NCBI RefSeq assembly: GCF_001613545.1
Contig: NZ_BDCO01000002.1
Span: 1,426,001 to 1,490,000, forward strand
DNA from: Terrimicrobium sacchariphilum
GTDB lineage: Bacteria > Verrucomicrobiota > Verrucomicrobiia > Chthoniobacterales > Terrimicrobiaceae
DNA length: 64,000 nt
Direction of reading: 5' to 3'
Below are positions 25,756-33,389 of the stretch, piece after piece. Position 1 is the first letter of the stretch. Every line of letters starts with the position of its first letter. The notes beneath the pieces are model-generated. The model ran no database searches, was not told the DNA's origin, and was given only the letters and a program-made list of their open reading frames with translations. Position numbers and translations under genes: made by a program.

Positions 25756-27177
25756 ATGGGGAAATTCTCCCGGGTGAAGTCCGCTCCCGTCCTGGCCCTG
25801 GACCTGGGCACCTCCTCCGTCCGGGCCGCCCTCTTTGATCCCCGTGGCAAGCGCCTGCCCGGAACCTTTGCCCAGCGCACCTATACCCTCCGTACCGCCG
25901 CTGATGGCACGGCTGAGCTCGACCCGTTTGAACTCCTCCGCCAGGCCAAGGCCTGCCTGAAGACCGCCGCTGCCGGGTGGCATGCCATCTCGGGCGTAGG
26001 CGTTTCGTGCTTCTGGCACAGCCTGCTCGGCACGGATGAGGAGGGGAATCCGCTGACCCCGATCTATACCTGGGCGGATTCTCGCTGCCGGGAGGACGCG
26101 GCGCGTCTCCGGGCGGAGTTCTCCGAACAGGACGTCCACGAGGAGACCGGCTGCATGCTGCGGAGTTCCTTCTGGCCGGCCAAGCTGCGCTGGATCAAGC
26201 GCACCGACCGCGCGCGGTTTCGCAAGGTGCGGTACTGGATGTCGCCCGCCGAGTGGGTGCAGTGGAAGATCGCCGGACGCGCCACCTGCGCCATCGGCAT
26301 GGCCACAGGCACGGGGTTGTTTGACCCGACGAAACTCGATTGGAGCGAGCTCATGCTCGAAGCCTGCGATTTCTCCGCCGATCGTATGCTGCCGGTGACC
26401 GACGCGCCGACCCTGTGGAAGGGCGTGCCGTGGTTCCCCGCCATTGGCGATGGCGCGGCGAGCAATCTCGGCTCCGGCGCGACCCGGCCGGGCTTCGGAG
26501 CCATCAATGTCGGCACCAGCGCCGCCCTGCGCATCATGAAAAAGGGACCGGTGGCCAAGGCGCCGTTCGGCCTCTTTGCCTATCGCGTCGACGCCTCCCG
26601 CTACCTCGTGGGCGGAGCGGTCAGCAATGCTGGAAATCTCCACGCCTGGTGCCTGCGCGAGCTGAAGCTCTCCGACGATCCCGCGGAAATCGAGAAAGCC
26701 CTCGCTCTGCGCCCGCAGGCCACGCACGGCCTCACGGTATTGCCGTTCTGGTCGGCGGAGCGGGCTCCGAGCTGGGACGAGGCCGCGCAGGGAACCATCG
26801 TCGGCCTGCGCCACGATACGACCGCCATCGACCTTTTGCAGGCGATCAACGAAGGGTTTTACCTTCGCCTCGCCACCATCGCCGAGATGATCGCTGGCCG
26901 CCGCCAGCCGAAGTGGATCCTTGGCGGAGGCATCCTGAAATCGAAGTCCGCCGTGCGCCGTCTCGCCAATGTCATCGGCAGTCCGCTCTACGCCAATCCC
27001 GAGGCCGAGGCTTCCCTGCGGGGCGGGGCGATTTTCGCCCTCGAGAAACTGGGAGCGCCGATCGAGGAGCAAAAGCTCGGCAATCCCATCCTGCCATCGC
27101 CTGTTCTTCAGAAGCTCTATGTTGACGAGCGCCGGAAGCAGGCTCAATTGGAGGCTTTGATGGCTCGTGGACGATAA
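25756..27177 (+). CDS. FGGY family carbohydrate kinase (gluconokinase-like)
   Basis: 473 residues from the ATG at 25756; a GTG at 25774 is also possible. The N-terminal lobe has LALDLGTSSVRAALFD (phosphate 1), and YTWADSRCREDAARL is a sugar-site region. The C-terminal lobe contains GDGAASNLGSG, NVGTSAALRI and ILGGGILKS for nucleotide binding. The substrate (gluconate, xylulose or another sugar) cannot be settled by eye, though TWADSR is seen in gluconokinase-like members. The end overlaps the queE GTG start by 11 bp, which places a sugar kinase inside the queuosine cluster. Confidence 0.85.
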   Translation: MGKFSRVKSAPVLALDLGTSSVRAALFDPRGKRLPGTFAQRTYTLRTAADGTAELDPFELLRQAKACLKTAAAGWHAISGVGVSCFWHSLLGTDEEGNPLTPIYTWADSRCREDAARLRAEFSEQDVHEETGCMLRSSFWPAKLRWIKRTDRARFRKVRYWMSPAEWVQWKIAGRATCAIGMATGTGLFDPTKLDWSELMLEACDFSADRMLPVTDAPTLWKGVPWFPAIGDGAASNLGSGATRPGFGAINVGTSAALRIMKKGPVAKAPFGLFAYRVDASRYLVGGAVSNAGNLHAWCLRELKLSDDPAEIEKALALRPQATHGLTVLPFWSAERAPSWDEAAQGTIVGLRHDTTAIDLLQAINEGFYLRLATIAEMIAGRRQPKWILGGGILKSKSAVRRLANVIGSPLYANPEAEASLRGGAIFALEKLGAPIEEQKLGNPILPSPVLQKLYVDERRKQAQLEALMARGR

Positions 27178-27823
27178 CGCCAAACTCACAATCAACGAAA
27201 TCTACCTCTCGGTGCAGGGAGAGAGCACCTGGGCGGGGCTGCCGTGCGTGTTTATCCGGCTGACCGGCTGTGACTTGCGCTGCTCCTACTGCGATACCGA
27301 GTACGCCTTCTACGAGGGGAAAAAACGGCTGGTCAGCGAGGTGCTGGCCGAGGTGTCGGACATGCCATGTCCGATGGTCGAGGTGACGGGGGGCGAGCCG
27401 CTCTTGCAAAAGAACGTCAAGCCGCTCATGGCCGCCCTTTGCGATGCCGGAAAAACCGTGCTCATCGAAACGAGCGGCGCCCACGACATCTCGGGCATCG
27501 ACCCGCGGGTCCATCGCATCGTCGACCTCAAGACGCCCTCCAGCGGCGAGTCCGGGCGTAATCGCTACGAGAATATCCCGCACCTGACCGAGCGGGATGA
27601 GGTAAAATTCGTCCTCGGTTCGCGAGAGGATTACGAATGGGCCCGCGAGCAGATCGGTCGATACGACCTCGGTTCTCGCGTAAGGGCCGTGCTTTTGAGC
27701 CCGGTTTTCGGAAAAATCGACCCCAAAGACATCGTGCAATGGATGCTGGATGACCGGCTTCCCGCCCGGTTTCAGCTGCAAATGCACAAATTCATTTGGG
27801 AACCGCGCGCCAGAGGGGTATAA
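27167..27823 (+). CDS. queE: 7-carboxy-7-deazaguanine synthase
   Basis: 218 residues from a GTG at 27167. Radical-SAM cluster Cys35, Cys39 and Cys42 (CDLRCSYCDTEYAF) and VEVTGGEPLLQKNV follow the QueE pattern; EIYLSVQGESTWAG is the usual N-terminal substrate-binding part. It turns 6-carboxytetrahydropterin into 7-carboxy-7-deazaguanine, the step before preQ0. The queD start is 8 bp after the queE stop. QueC, QueF and Tgt are not in the window. Confidence 0.95.
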   Translation: MDDNAKLTINEIYLSVQGESTWAGLPCVFIRLTGCDLRCSYCDTEYAFYEGKKRLVSEVLAEVSDMPCPMVEVTGGEPLLQKNVKPLMAALCDAGKTVLIETSGAHDISGIDPRVHRIVDLKTPSSGESGRNRYENIPHLTERDEVKFVLGSREDYEWAREQIGRYDLGSRVRAVLLSPVFGKIDPKDIVQWMLDDRLPARFQLQMHKFIWEPRARGV

Positions 27824-27830
27824 AGCCGGG

Positions 27831-28193
27831 GTGAAAGCTCGTCTCTCTAAGGATTTCTTTTTCGAAGCAGGTCAATCATTGCCCAACGTGCCTCCCGGGC
27901 ACAAATGCGGGTCGATGCATGGCCATAGCTTCAAGGTCGAAATCGTGGTCGAGGGCGAGGTGGACCCCCACATGGGCTGGGTCTACGACCATGCCGAGAT
28001 CAGCCGCGCCATGGAGCCGCTGCTCGACTACATCGATCACAAGTACATGAACGAGCTGCCCGAGCTGGAAAATCCCACCATCGAGCACATTGCCGCGTGG
28101 TTCTGGCGCAAGCTGACCCCGACCCTGCCGGGTTTGGCGGAGATCGTCGTGCACGAGACGCCGACCGCCCGCTGCATTTACCGCGGCGAATAG
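27831..28193 (+). CDS. queD: 6-carboxytetrahydropterin synthase QueD (variant zinc ligand)
   Basis: 120 residues from a GTG at 27831 (the open frame extends further upstream inside queE). The core matches QueD: GHKCGSMHGHSFKVEI with the catalytic Cys26 and zinc His30/His32, GEVDPHMGWVYDHAEI, ENPTIEHIA and VHETPTARCIYRG. In E. coli the N-terminal segment reads FEAAHRLPHV and gives the first zinc ligand His; here it is FEAGQSLPNV, so that ligand is Gln15. QueD makes 6-carboxytetrahydropterin from dihydroneopterin triphosphate. Other Q-containing members may exist as a subfamily. Confidence 0.93.
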   Translation: MKARLSKDFFFEAGQSLPNVPPGHKCGSMHGHSFKVEIVVEGEVDPHMGWVYDHAEISRAMEPLLDYIDHKYMNELPELENPTIEHIAAWFWRKLTPTLPGLAEIVVHETPTARCIYRGE

Positions 28194-28240
28194 CCTCGTC
28201 CTTGCTTATTGGCGCGGAAGGGATTACCATCCGCGTCGAA

Positions 28241-28654
28241 GTGAGAATTGTTGAGCAACTCGCCGTTTTCATCGCCAACAAACCCGGCACCCTGGCGGAA
28301 GTTTGCGATGCCCTCGCCGCAGAAAGAGTCAATATTTACGGCCTGACCGTAAGCGACACGGTCGATCATGCGGTCGTCCGCCTGGTCGTCAGTGACACGC
28401 GCAAGGCGCTGGCCATTTTTGAAACCCGCGGCACCCTTGTCCTGGAGACGGAGGTGTTGATGTTTGAGAATGACAACCGCCCGGGCAGTCTTTCCCGCAT
28501 CGCGGCGGCCCTGTCCAAGGCGAAAATCAACATCGAGTACGCCTATCTGGCCTCGATGCCCTCCGCCCGCAAGGGCCTGCTCATCGTCCGCGTGGCCGAT
28601 CCGAAAAAGGCCCTCAAGGTGCTTCAGTCGGCCAAGCTGTTCGAGAACGAATAG
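28241..28654 (+). CDS. Tandem ACT-domain amino-acid-binding protein
   Basis: 137 residues from a GTG at 28241; the frame stays open upstream over queD but that part is spurious. Two ACT domains are visible: QLAVFIANKPGTLAEVCDAL (about residues 5-65) and LMFENDNRPGSLSRIAAAL (about 75-135), each with the Gly-rich ligand loop PGTL or PGSL. No enzymatic domain is attached, as in small ACT regulators near ammonia or amino-acid genes. The ligand is unknown. It starts 47 bp after queD. Confidence 0.78.
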   Translation: MRIVEQLAVFIANKPGTLAEVCDALAAERVNIYGLTVSDTVDHAVVRLVVSDTRKALAIFETRGTLVLETEVLMFENDNRPGSLSRIAAALSKAKINIEYAYLASMPSARKGLLIVRVADPKKALKVLQSAKLFENE

Positions 28655-28940
28655 GGGGCGTTTCAGGATTCCCCGCTGTTTACGGTGGGGTGAGTATGAC
28701 GTCGCAAGGCCCGACTCGGGCAACGGGAGCGTTTTCGGCGAGTCGGACCGTCCGTCAATGGACGACAGCACGAAGCGCGATGTCTTTGTGGCTCGGGCGG
28801 CTGTCCACCCGCTCCATGTCTTTTCCTTTGAGGACGCTTGTCCATTTGCGCCGGATTGCTGGAAGCGCTCGTGCCACTGCGGGGCGTGGGACTCAATGGG
28901 ACACCCCGGCGAGTCTCGTCTCGTGACTTTCAGGGAATAA
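28655..28940. ncRNA. Candidate structured RNA region (strand uncertain)
   Basis: 286 bp with no credible gene between the ACT gene and the trxA terminator. Strong hairpins are stacked closely: 28671-28690 (CCCCGCTG/CGGTGGGG, loop TTTA), 28711-28746 (CCGACTCG/CGAGTCGG, perfect 8 bp), 28749-28764 (CGTCC/GGACG) and 28832-28843 (GGAC/GTCC). Their density resembles a structured noncoding RNA, most plausibly on the plus strand ending at the terminator at 28941. No RNase P, tmRNA, SRP or 6S signature was found, so the class is unknown. Confidence 0.35.
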
Positions 28941-28971
28941 AAAACGCCGGACGGAAACCGCCCGGCGTTTT
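28941..28971. terminator. Rho-independent terminator after trxA
   Basis: AAAACGCCGG (28941-28950) and CCGGCGTTTT (28962-28971) form a 10 bp perfect stem; the 11-base loop itself holds CGG-AAA-CCG. The minus-strand exit is T-rich, so it ends the trxA transcript; a TTTT-C tail also exists on the plus strand. Confidence 0.88.
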
Positions 28972-28988
28972 CTTGGAAAACTGTCGGA

Positions 28989-29318
28989 TCAGGCGAGAGC
29001 TTCGAGGCGACGCACGATCTCGGCTTTGCCGGTCATGCCGAGCGACTGGTCCTTCTTCTCGCCGCCCTTGAAGTAAAGGAGCGCGGGGATGTGGCGGATG
29101 CCGAATTTCTCCGCGACGATCGGGGAGTCGTCGACATTCACCTTGGCGATCTTGAACTTGCCGACGGATTCCGTGGCGATTTCATCGACCACTGGACCGA
29201 GCATACGGCAAGGAGCGCACCAAGGAGCCCAAAAATCAACCAGCACCGGTTCGGAAGCCGAGGAAACCACGGATTCGAAGTTGGTGTCGTTCAGTTCAAC
29301 AACATTCGCGTTTGCCAT
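28989..29318 (-). CDS. trxA: Thioredoxin with WCAPC active site
   Basis: 109 residues, normal thioredoxin length. The fold is typical: ELNDTNFESVV, then VLVDFWAPWCAPCRMLGPV, a cis-Pro segment IRHIPALLYFKGG. The active site is W33-C34-A35-P36-C37, whereas canonical TrxA has WCGPC; Gly is replaced by Ala, a variant seen in some bacteria. It reduces protein disulfides in the cytoplasm (no signal peptide). Confidence 0.95.
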   Translation of the reverse strand: MANANVVELNDTNFESVVSSASEPVLVDFWAPWCAPCRMLGPVVDEIATESVGKFKIAKVNVDDSPIVAEKFGIRHIPALLYFKGGEKKDQSLGMTGKAEIVRRLEALA

Positions 29319-29366
29319 AGGATTGAGAGGTTAGCAGAAAAACGGAAATTCGCCACATAAAGCAAA

Positions 29367-29400
29367 AACGGGAAGCCCCCTTTTCGGAGAGCTTCCCGTT
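29367..29400. terminator. Rho-independent terminator after the proline-rich gene
   Basis: AACGGGAAGC (29367-29376) and GCTTCCCGTT (29391-29400) form a 10 bp stem with a 14-base loop. On the minus strand the exit is TTTTTGCTTT, a good U tract, so it ends the proline/alanine-rich gene 20 bp after its stop. Confidence 0.85.
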
Positions 29401-29420
29401 GGAAATGCGGGCTATTCTTT

Positions 29421-30287
29421 TTAGCTGAAGTAAACCCAGAGCTGGATCGCAAAGGCGATCAGCGAGAGGCCGAGAGCGGCGCCGCCGATGACCGGAGTGA
29501 TCTCGCCGCCAGCAGCCGGGGCCGCGGGCTGGGGAGCCACGCTGATGGCTGCTCCCGGAGGCACGGACTTCGACGTGGAGGCCGAGGTCGAAACCGGGGG
29601 TTTCTTCTGAAGCTGGACAGTCGCCTGGGGCAAGCCTGCCTTGGAGGCGGGTGCGCCCACGGGAACCTTGGCTGTCTCCTTCTTGCTTTCCGCGCTCAGC
29701 GGAGCCGGTGCGATGGCCGGAGCCGGCGCTGCGGCGGCGGGCTTGCCGGGAAGGGAAGCCGCCGGGGCGGGTGCGGGAGCCACTGGACCCGGAGCTGCCG
29801 GAGCGGCAGGAGGGGTCGGGGGCTTCACTGCGCCAGCCGGAGCGGCTGGAGGAGTGGCCACGCTTCCCGGGGGCTTCGGAGCCACAGGAGGAGTCGGGAG
29901 GCTGCCCGGAGGTTTCGGGGCTGCCGGCGGCACGACTGGCGGCTTGGGCGCACCAGCGGAGGCCGGGGCCGGAGGTACGGACGGCGGCTTGGGAGCGGCC
30001 GGCGGAACTACCGGAGGTTTGGGCAAAACGGGAGCTGCGGGAGCGGCTGCTGCCGGGGCGGCGGGGGCCGGAGGCACCGATGGGGGTGCCGGGGGCTTGA
30101 TACCAGCCGGAGGCGGCACGGACGGAGCAGGTGCTGCACCAGGAGCGGCTGGGGCCGGAGGTTTCGGCACGGGCTTGGGGGGAAGGTTGATCATCGCGGT
30201 TTCGCGAGGATTCGAGGCAAGAGGTTGACCGTCCCGGCGCGGGGGGAGGACGATGCGTACGGTTTCCTTCTTAGGTTCGTCAGCCAT
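29421..30287 (-). CDS. Proline/alanine-rich tail-anchored protein
   Basis: 288 residues. An N-terminal charged stretch (about 1-40: EPKKETVRIVLPPRRDG) is followed by about 200 residues of Pro/Ala/Lys low complexity with repeated PAPKPP-like and PPVVPPAAPKPP units. The C-terminus has one hydrophobic segment, PVIGGAALGLSLIAFAIQLWVYF, so it is probably anchored by its tail in the inner membrane with the Pro-rich region in the cytoplasm. No domain was recognised. A promoter-like TTGACA lies upstream at about 30352 on this strand, and a terminator follows. Confidence 0.68.
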   Translation of the reverse strand: MADEPKKETVRIVLPPRRDGQPLASNPRETAMINLPPKPVPKPPAPAAPGAAPAPSVPPPAGIKPPAPPSVPPAPAAPAAAAPAAPVLPKPPVVPPAAPKPPSVPPAPASAGAPKPPVVPPAAPKPPGSLPTPPVAPKPPGSVATPPAAPAGAVKPPTPPAAPAAPGPVAPAPAPAASLPGKPAAAAPAPAIAPAPLSAESKKETAKVPVGAPASKAGLPQATVQLQKKPPVSTSASTSKSVPPGAAISVAPQPAAPAAGGEITPVIGGAALGLSLIAFAIQLWVYFS

Positions 30288-30328
30288 AGGACTTTGTTTT
30301 GGGGCAGCAGGATTGAACTAACTTGTCG

Positions 30329-30357
30329 ATAGTCACAAATTCCTCTGGCGGTGTCAA
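30329..30357 (-). promoter_or_regulatory. Putative sigma-70 promoter of the proline-rich gene
   Basis: On the minus strand TTGACA (30357-30352) is a perfect -35 box and GACTAT (30334-30329) is a weak -10 box with a 17 bp spacer. It lies about 40-70 bp upstream of the ATG at 30287. The -10 has only three of six consensus bases, so this is a prediction. Confidence 0.4.
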
Positions 30358-30440
30358 TAAATCCCCCGGCGAATTCGCCGCGGAGGGCGGCGTTTCAGGG
30401 GGATTTCCTGACAGGCTTGCGGGAGTTTTGACTCCTCCGG

Positions 30441-32633
30441 TTACTGCAGAGACTTCTCAGGCTGAACGCTGGCGGTCTTGTCCTGGCGGTTCAGGTTGAT
30501 GTAGTCGCGCATGATGCGGAGCGCTTCGTCTCGGATGGGGTCCGGTTGCGGTACGTCGGGTTTCTTCGGGTCCGCCGGTTCGTCGTCATCGACCGCCATG
30601 GCGGCCTTGTCCGGCTTGCGGTTGTAAGCGACAGGGCGCAGCTTGGGAGCGGAGACGTCGTCAAGGCGCACCTCGTAGGTTTTCACGTCAAAGACCGGGC
30701 CGCGAGCGATACGTTCGGCGTCGCGGTGTTCCTTGCGCGTCTTGTCGGCGTCGAGCTCGGCTTTGCGCTCTTTCTCGTTGAGCGAGAGAGTGTTCTTCTC
30801 GACCTTGTCCTTGATGCGGGTGATGTCCTCCTTCACGTAGGCAAACTCGGGATCGCCAGCCACGCGCTGGGAGGAGCGGGCGCGGAGTTCATCGATGGCG
30901 AGGGGTGTTGCCACATTGGATTCCGTGATCTTGACCGGAGCCACCTCGTCGTACGGGAGACGATGCTTGAGCGAACCTTCCCCGAACTCCTTTTGATCGC
31001 TGAGCGACGGCAGCACGATGTCAGATTCCACGCCCTTGAGCTGGGTCGAGCCGCCCTTCACACGGTAGAACTTCTGGATGGTCAGCTTCAGTGCTCCGGC
31101 CTTGGTCGAGTCGTCTTCCGAGGAGCCAAGGCTGAAGAACGGCATGAGCTGGCCGATTTTCAGCACGGTTTGCACGGTGCCTTTGCCAAAGCTGCGCTCG
31201 TCGCCCACGATCACGGCGCGGCCGTAATCCTGCAGGGCGGCGGCGAAAATCTCGCTGGCGGAGGCGCTGAGGCGGTTCATCAATACCACGAGCGGACCGC
31301 TGTAAGCCACTCCGGGGTCGGTATCCTGCGAGACGGAGATCTTGCCATTCGGGTCTTTGGCCTGCACGACGGGGCCGCGCGGGATGAAGAGCCCGGTGAG
31401 ATTGATCGCTTCCTCGAGGGAGCCGCCGCCATCGCGGCGCAGGTCGATGATCAGCCCCTGCATGCCTTCACGCTTGAGGCGGCCGATGAGGGCGGCCACG
31501 TCCTCCGTGGTGCTCTTTGGCGCGCCGGAGTCGTCCATGTTGGCATAGAAGGAGGGCAGCGTGATCCACCCGATGCGGGTGGTCTTGTCGTCCGGCCCCT
31601 TGATGTCGAGCAACTCGCCCTTGGCTTCCTGGTCCTTGAGTTTCACCTCATCGCGCACGATCTCCACGACCTTGCGCTTCGAGGGATCGGTCGCGTCGCC
31701 CGGGATGACCATGAGGCGGACGGTGGAGCCCTTCTTGCCACGGATTTTCTCCACGACCTTGTCGAGCTTCATATCCACCACGTCTTCGAAATCGTCGGTG
31801 CCCTGGGCTACCGCTGCGATGCGGTCGTTGACTTTCAGGCGACCATCCAGATCGGCCGGGCCGCCGGGGACGACTTCCTTGATCTTGGCGTAACCATCCT
31901 CGGACGAGAGGACGGCGCCCACACCCACGAGCGAGAGCTTCATGGAGATCTGGAAGTTCTTCAGGTCCGACTGGCTGAGATATTCGGAGTGCGGGTCGTA
32001 TGTCTGGGCGAGGGAGGTGAGAAAGGTCTTCACCACGTCCTCATCGTCCATCTCGCGGACATTGCGCACGACCTGGTCGTAACGGCGCGTGACGGTTTCT
32101 TTCGGCGGGCGCAGCTTCAGGTCGGCGAGATCCTCGCGGAGGAGCTCCGCCTCGATGCGCTCGGCCCAGATACGGTCGGCGTCGGCTTCGTCCTTCGGCC
32201 AGGGAGAATCCTGACGGTTGATCTCCACCGTGCGATTACTGTCAAACTTGTAGTCCTTCTTGATGAGGGCCGTGTTCTTGACCGCGCGGGCCTCCACCTT
32301 GGCCTTGAACTTCTGGAAAATCTCCCGGGCGGGCGACACATCGCCGCGCAGAACGCTGTCGCCCAGCGTGGTGCCGTATTTCTTCTCGAACTCGTCGACG
32401 TCCTGCTGGGTGAAATACAGTTTATTGTAGTCCAGCGCGGTCAGGTACGTCTGGAGAAACTTCGCCGACATCTCGTCGTCGAGCTTCTGGCGCGTGTAGT
32501 GCCCCTGCTCGAGCCAGCGTGCGACGGAAATGGCGATCTGTCCGGGATCGACCGTATCGCGTGCGAACGCCAGAGAGGGGAGGAAGAGTGCCGGGAGGAG
32601 GAGGCGCCCTGTTAAGCGTGATAACGTACCCAT
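30441..32633 (-). CDS. prc: C-terminal processing (tail-specific) protease
   Basis: 730 residues from the ATG at 32633, with a signal peptide (RLLLPALFLPSLAFA) that ends near residue 24. An N-terminal Tsp domain (about 30-220) is followed by a PDZ domain (KLSLVGVGAVLSSEDG...KVNDRIAAVAQG), then the S41 peptidase core: LSASASEIFAAALQDYGRAVIVGDERSFGKGTVQTV, with the Ser nucleophile in SASE and the Lys in the GKGT segment. A Lys/Glu-rich tail follows. Prc cleaves periplasmic proteins at nonpolar C-termini and helps envelope homeostasis. The gene lies on the minus strand between the Pro-rich gene and the divergent MBL hydrolase. Confidence 0.93.
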   Translation of the reverse strand: MGTLSRLTGRLLLPALFLPSLAFARDTVDPGQIAISVARWLEQGHYTRQKLDDEMSAKFLQTYLTALDYNKLYFTQQDVDEFEKKYGTTLGDSVLRGDVSPAREIFQKFKAKVEARAVKNTALIKKDYKFDSNRTVEINRQDSPWPKDEADADRIWAERIEAELLREDLADLKLRPPKETVTRRYDQVVRNVREMDDEDVVKTFLTSLAQTYDPHSEYLSQSDLKNFQISMKLSLVGVGAVLSSEDGYAKIKEVVPGGPADLDGRLKVNDRIAAVAQGTDDFEDVVDMKLDKVVEKIRGKKGSTVRLMVIPGDATDPSKRKVVEIVRDEVKLKDQEAKGELLDIKGPDDKTTRIGWITLPSFYANMDDSGAPKSTTEDVAALIGRLKREGMQGLIIDLRRDGGGSLEEAINLTGLFIPRGPVVQAKDPNGKISVSQDTDPGVAYSGPLVVLMNRLSASASEIFAAALQDYGRAVIVGDERSFGKGTVQTVLKIGQLMPFFSLGSSEDDSTKAGALKLTIQKFYRVKGGSTQLKGVESDIVLPSLSDQKEFGEGSLKHRLPYDEVAPVKITESNVATPLAIDELRARSSQRVAGDPEFAYVKEDITRIKDKVEKNTLSLNEKERKAELDADKTRKEHRDAERIARGPVFDVKTYEVRLDDVSAPKLRPVAYNRKPDKAAMAVDDDEPADPKKPDVPQPDPIRDEALRIMRDYINLNRQDKTASVQPEKSLQ

Positions 32634-32665
32634 GATTTTATCGGCGTCGGCAAACCTTGCAGAGG

Positions 32666-33328
32666 ATGGTAAGAAAATCAAACGTGGACATCTCATACTC
32701 TGACCATTTTTCACCGAATCGGTTCAAAACCTTTACCGGAGGCGTGCTGGACACCAATAGCTACCTCTACGAAGCCCCCTCCGGCGCGCGTATTCTCTTC
32801 GATGCTCCCCAGGGCGCCTACCAGGCTTATCTCGACGAGCGGATCGATGCCCTCGTGCTCACGCATGGGCATTTTGACCATGTCGCTGATGCCGCCGCGC
32901 TCATCGCCAGTCACGGCTGCCCCTCGTACTGCCATGTCGATACGGTGCCGATGGTGACGGATCGGGATTTCTTTCGTCGGTGGGGCTTTGAACTTGAGAT
33001 CGAGCCCTTTACGCCGACGCACCTCCTCGAGGAAAGTCCGCTCGTCGAGGTGGCCGGTGTCTCGATGCAGACCTTTCATGTCCCGGGGCATAGTCCGGAC
33101 AGCCTGTGCTATTACTTCAAAGACGAGGGTGTGCTGGTTGGTGGAGACGTTCTTTTTTGCGGCGGAGTCGGGCGTTGGGATTTACCGGGAGGAAACGGAG
33201 AGCAGCTTTTCCAGGGTATCAAGGCCAAGCTTTTTCCTCTTCCCGGCAATGTCATCGTGCTGCCCGGCCATGGGCCAGCTACGACGATCGGACGCGAAAA
33301 GTCGGAAAATCCTTTCCTTCAGGTGTAG
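32666..33328 (+). CDS. MBL-fold metallo-hydrolase (glyoxalase II-like)
   Basis: 220 residues from the ATG at 32666 with AGAGG immediately upstream; a TTG at 32657 is the other candidate. The metal motif HxHxDH appears as THGHFDHVADA; further ligands are HVPGHSPDSL, the Asp in VGGDVLFCGGVGRWDLPGG and the final His in LPGHGPAT. This matches the glyoxalase II-like MBL branch that hydrolyses thioesters or similar. The exact substrate is unknown. It is divergent from prc and precedes pilC by 61 bp. Confidence 0.88.
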   Translation: MVRKSNVDISYSDHFSPNRFKTFTGGVLDTNSYLYEAPSGARILFDAPQGAYQAYLDERIDALVLTHGHFDHVADAAALIASHGCPSYCHVDTVPMVTDRDFFRRWGFELEIEPFTPTHLLEESPLVEVAGVSMQTFHVPGHSPDSLCYYFKDEGVLVGGDVLFCGGVGRWDLPGGNGEQLFQGIKAKLFPLPGNVIVLPGHGPATTIGREKSENPFLQV

Positions 33329-33389
33329 ACAGTTCTTTCCTCCCCGGGCAGACAGTGTATTTTAACCAGATCGACTCGTTCACCCCATC

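Noticed and set aside
29641-30228. Gly/Ala-rich open frame on the plus strand resembling PE-PGRS style proteins
   Set aside because: It is the complement of Pro/Ala codons of the minus-strand gene (CCG/GCC read backwards as GGC/CGG).
30546-32615. A 689-codon open frame on the plus strand
   Set aside because: It is antisense to prc, which has all protease motifs; no family signature in the antisense frame.
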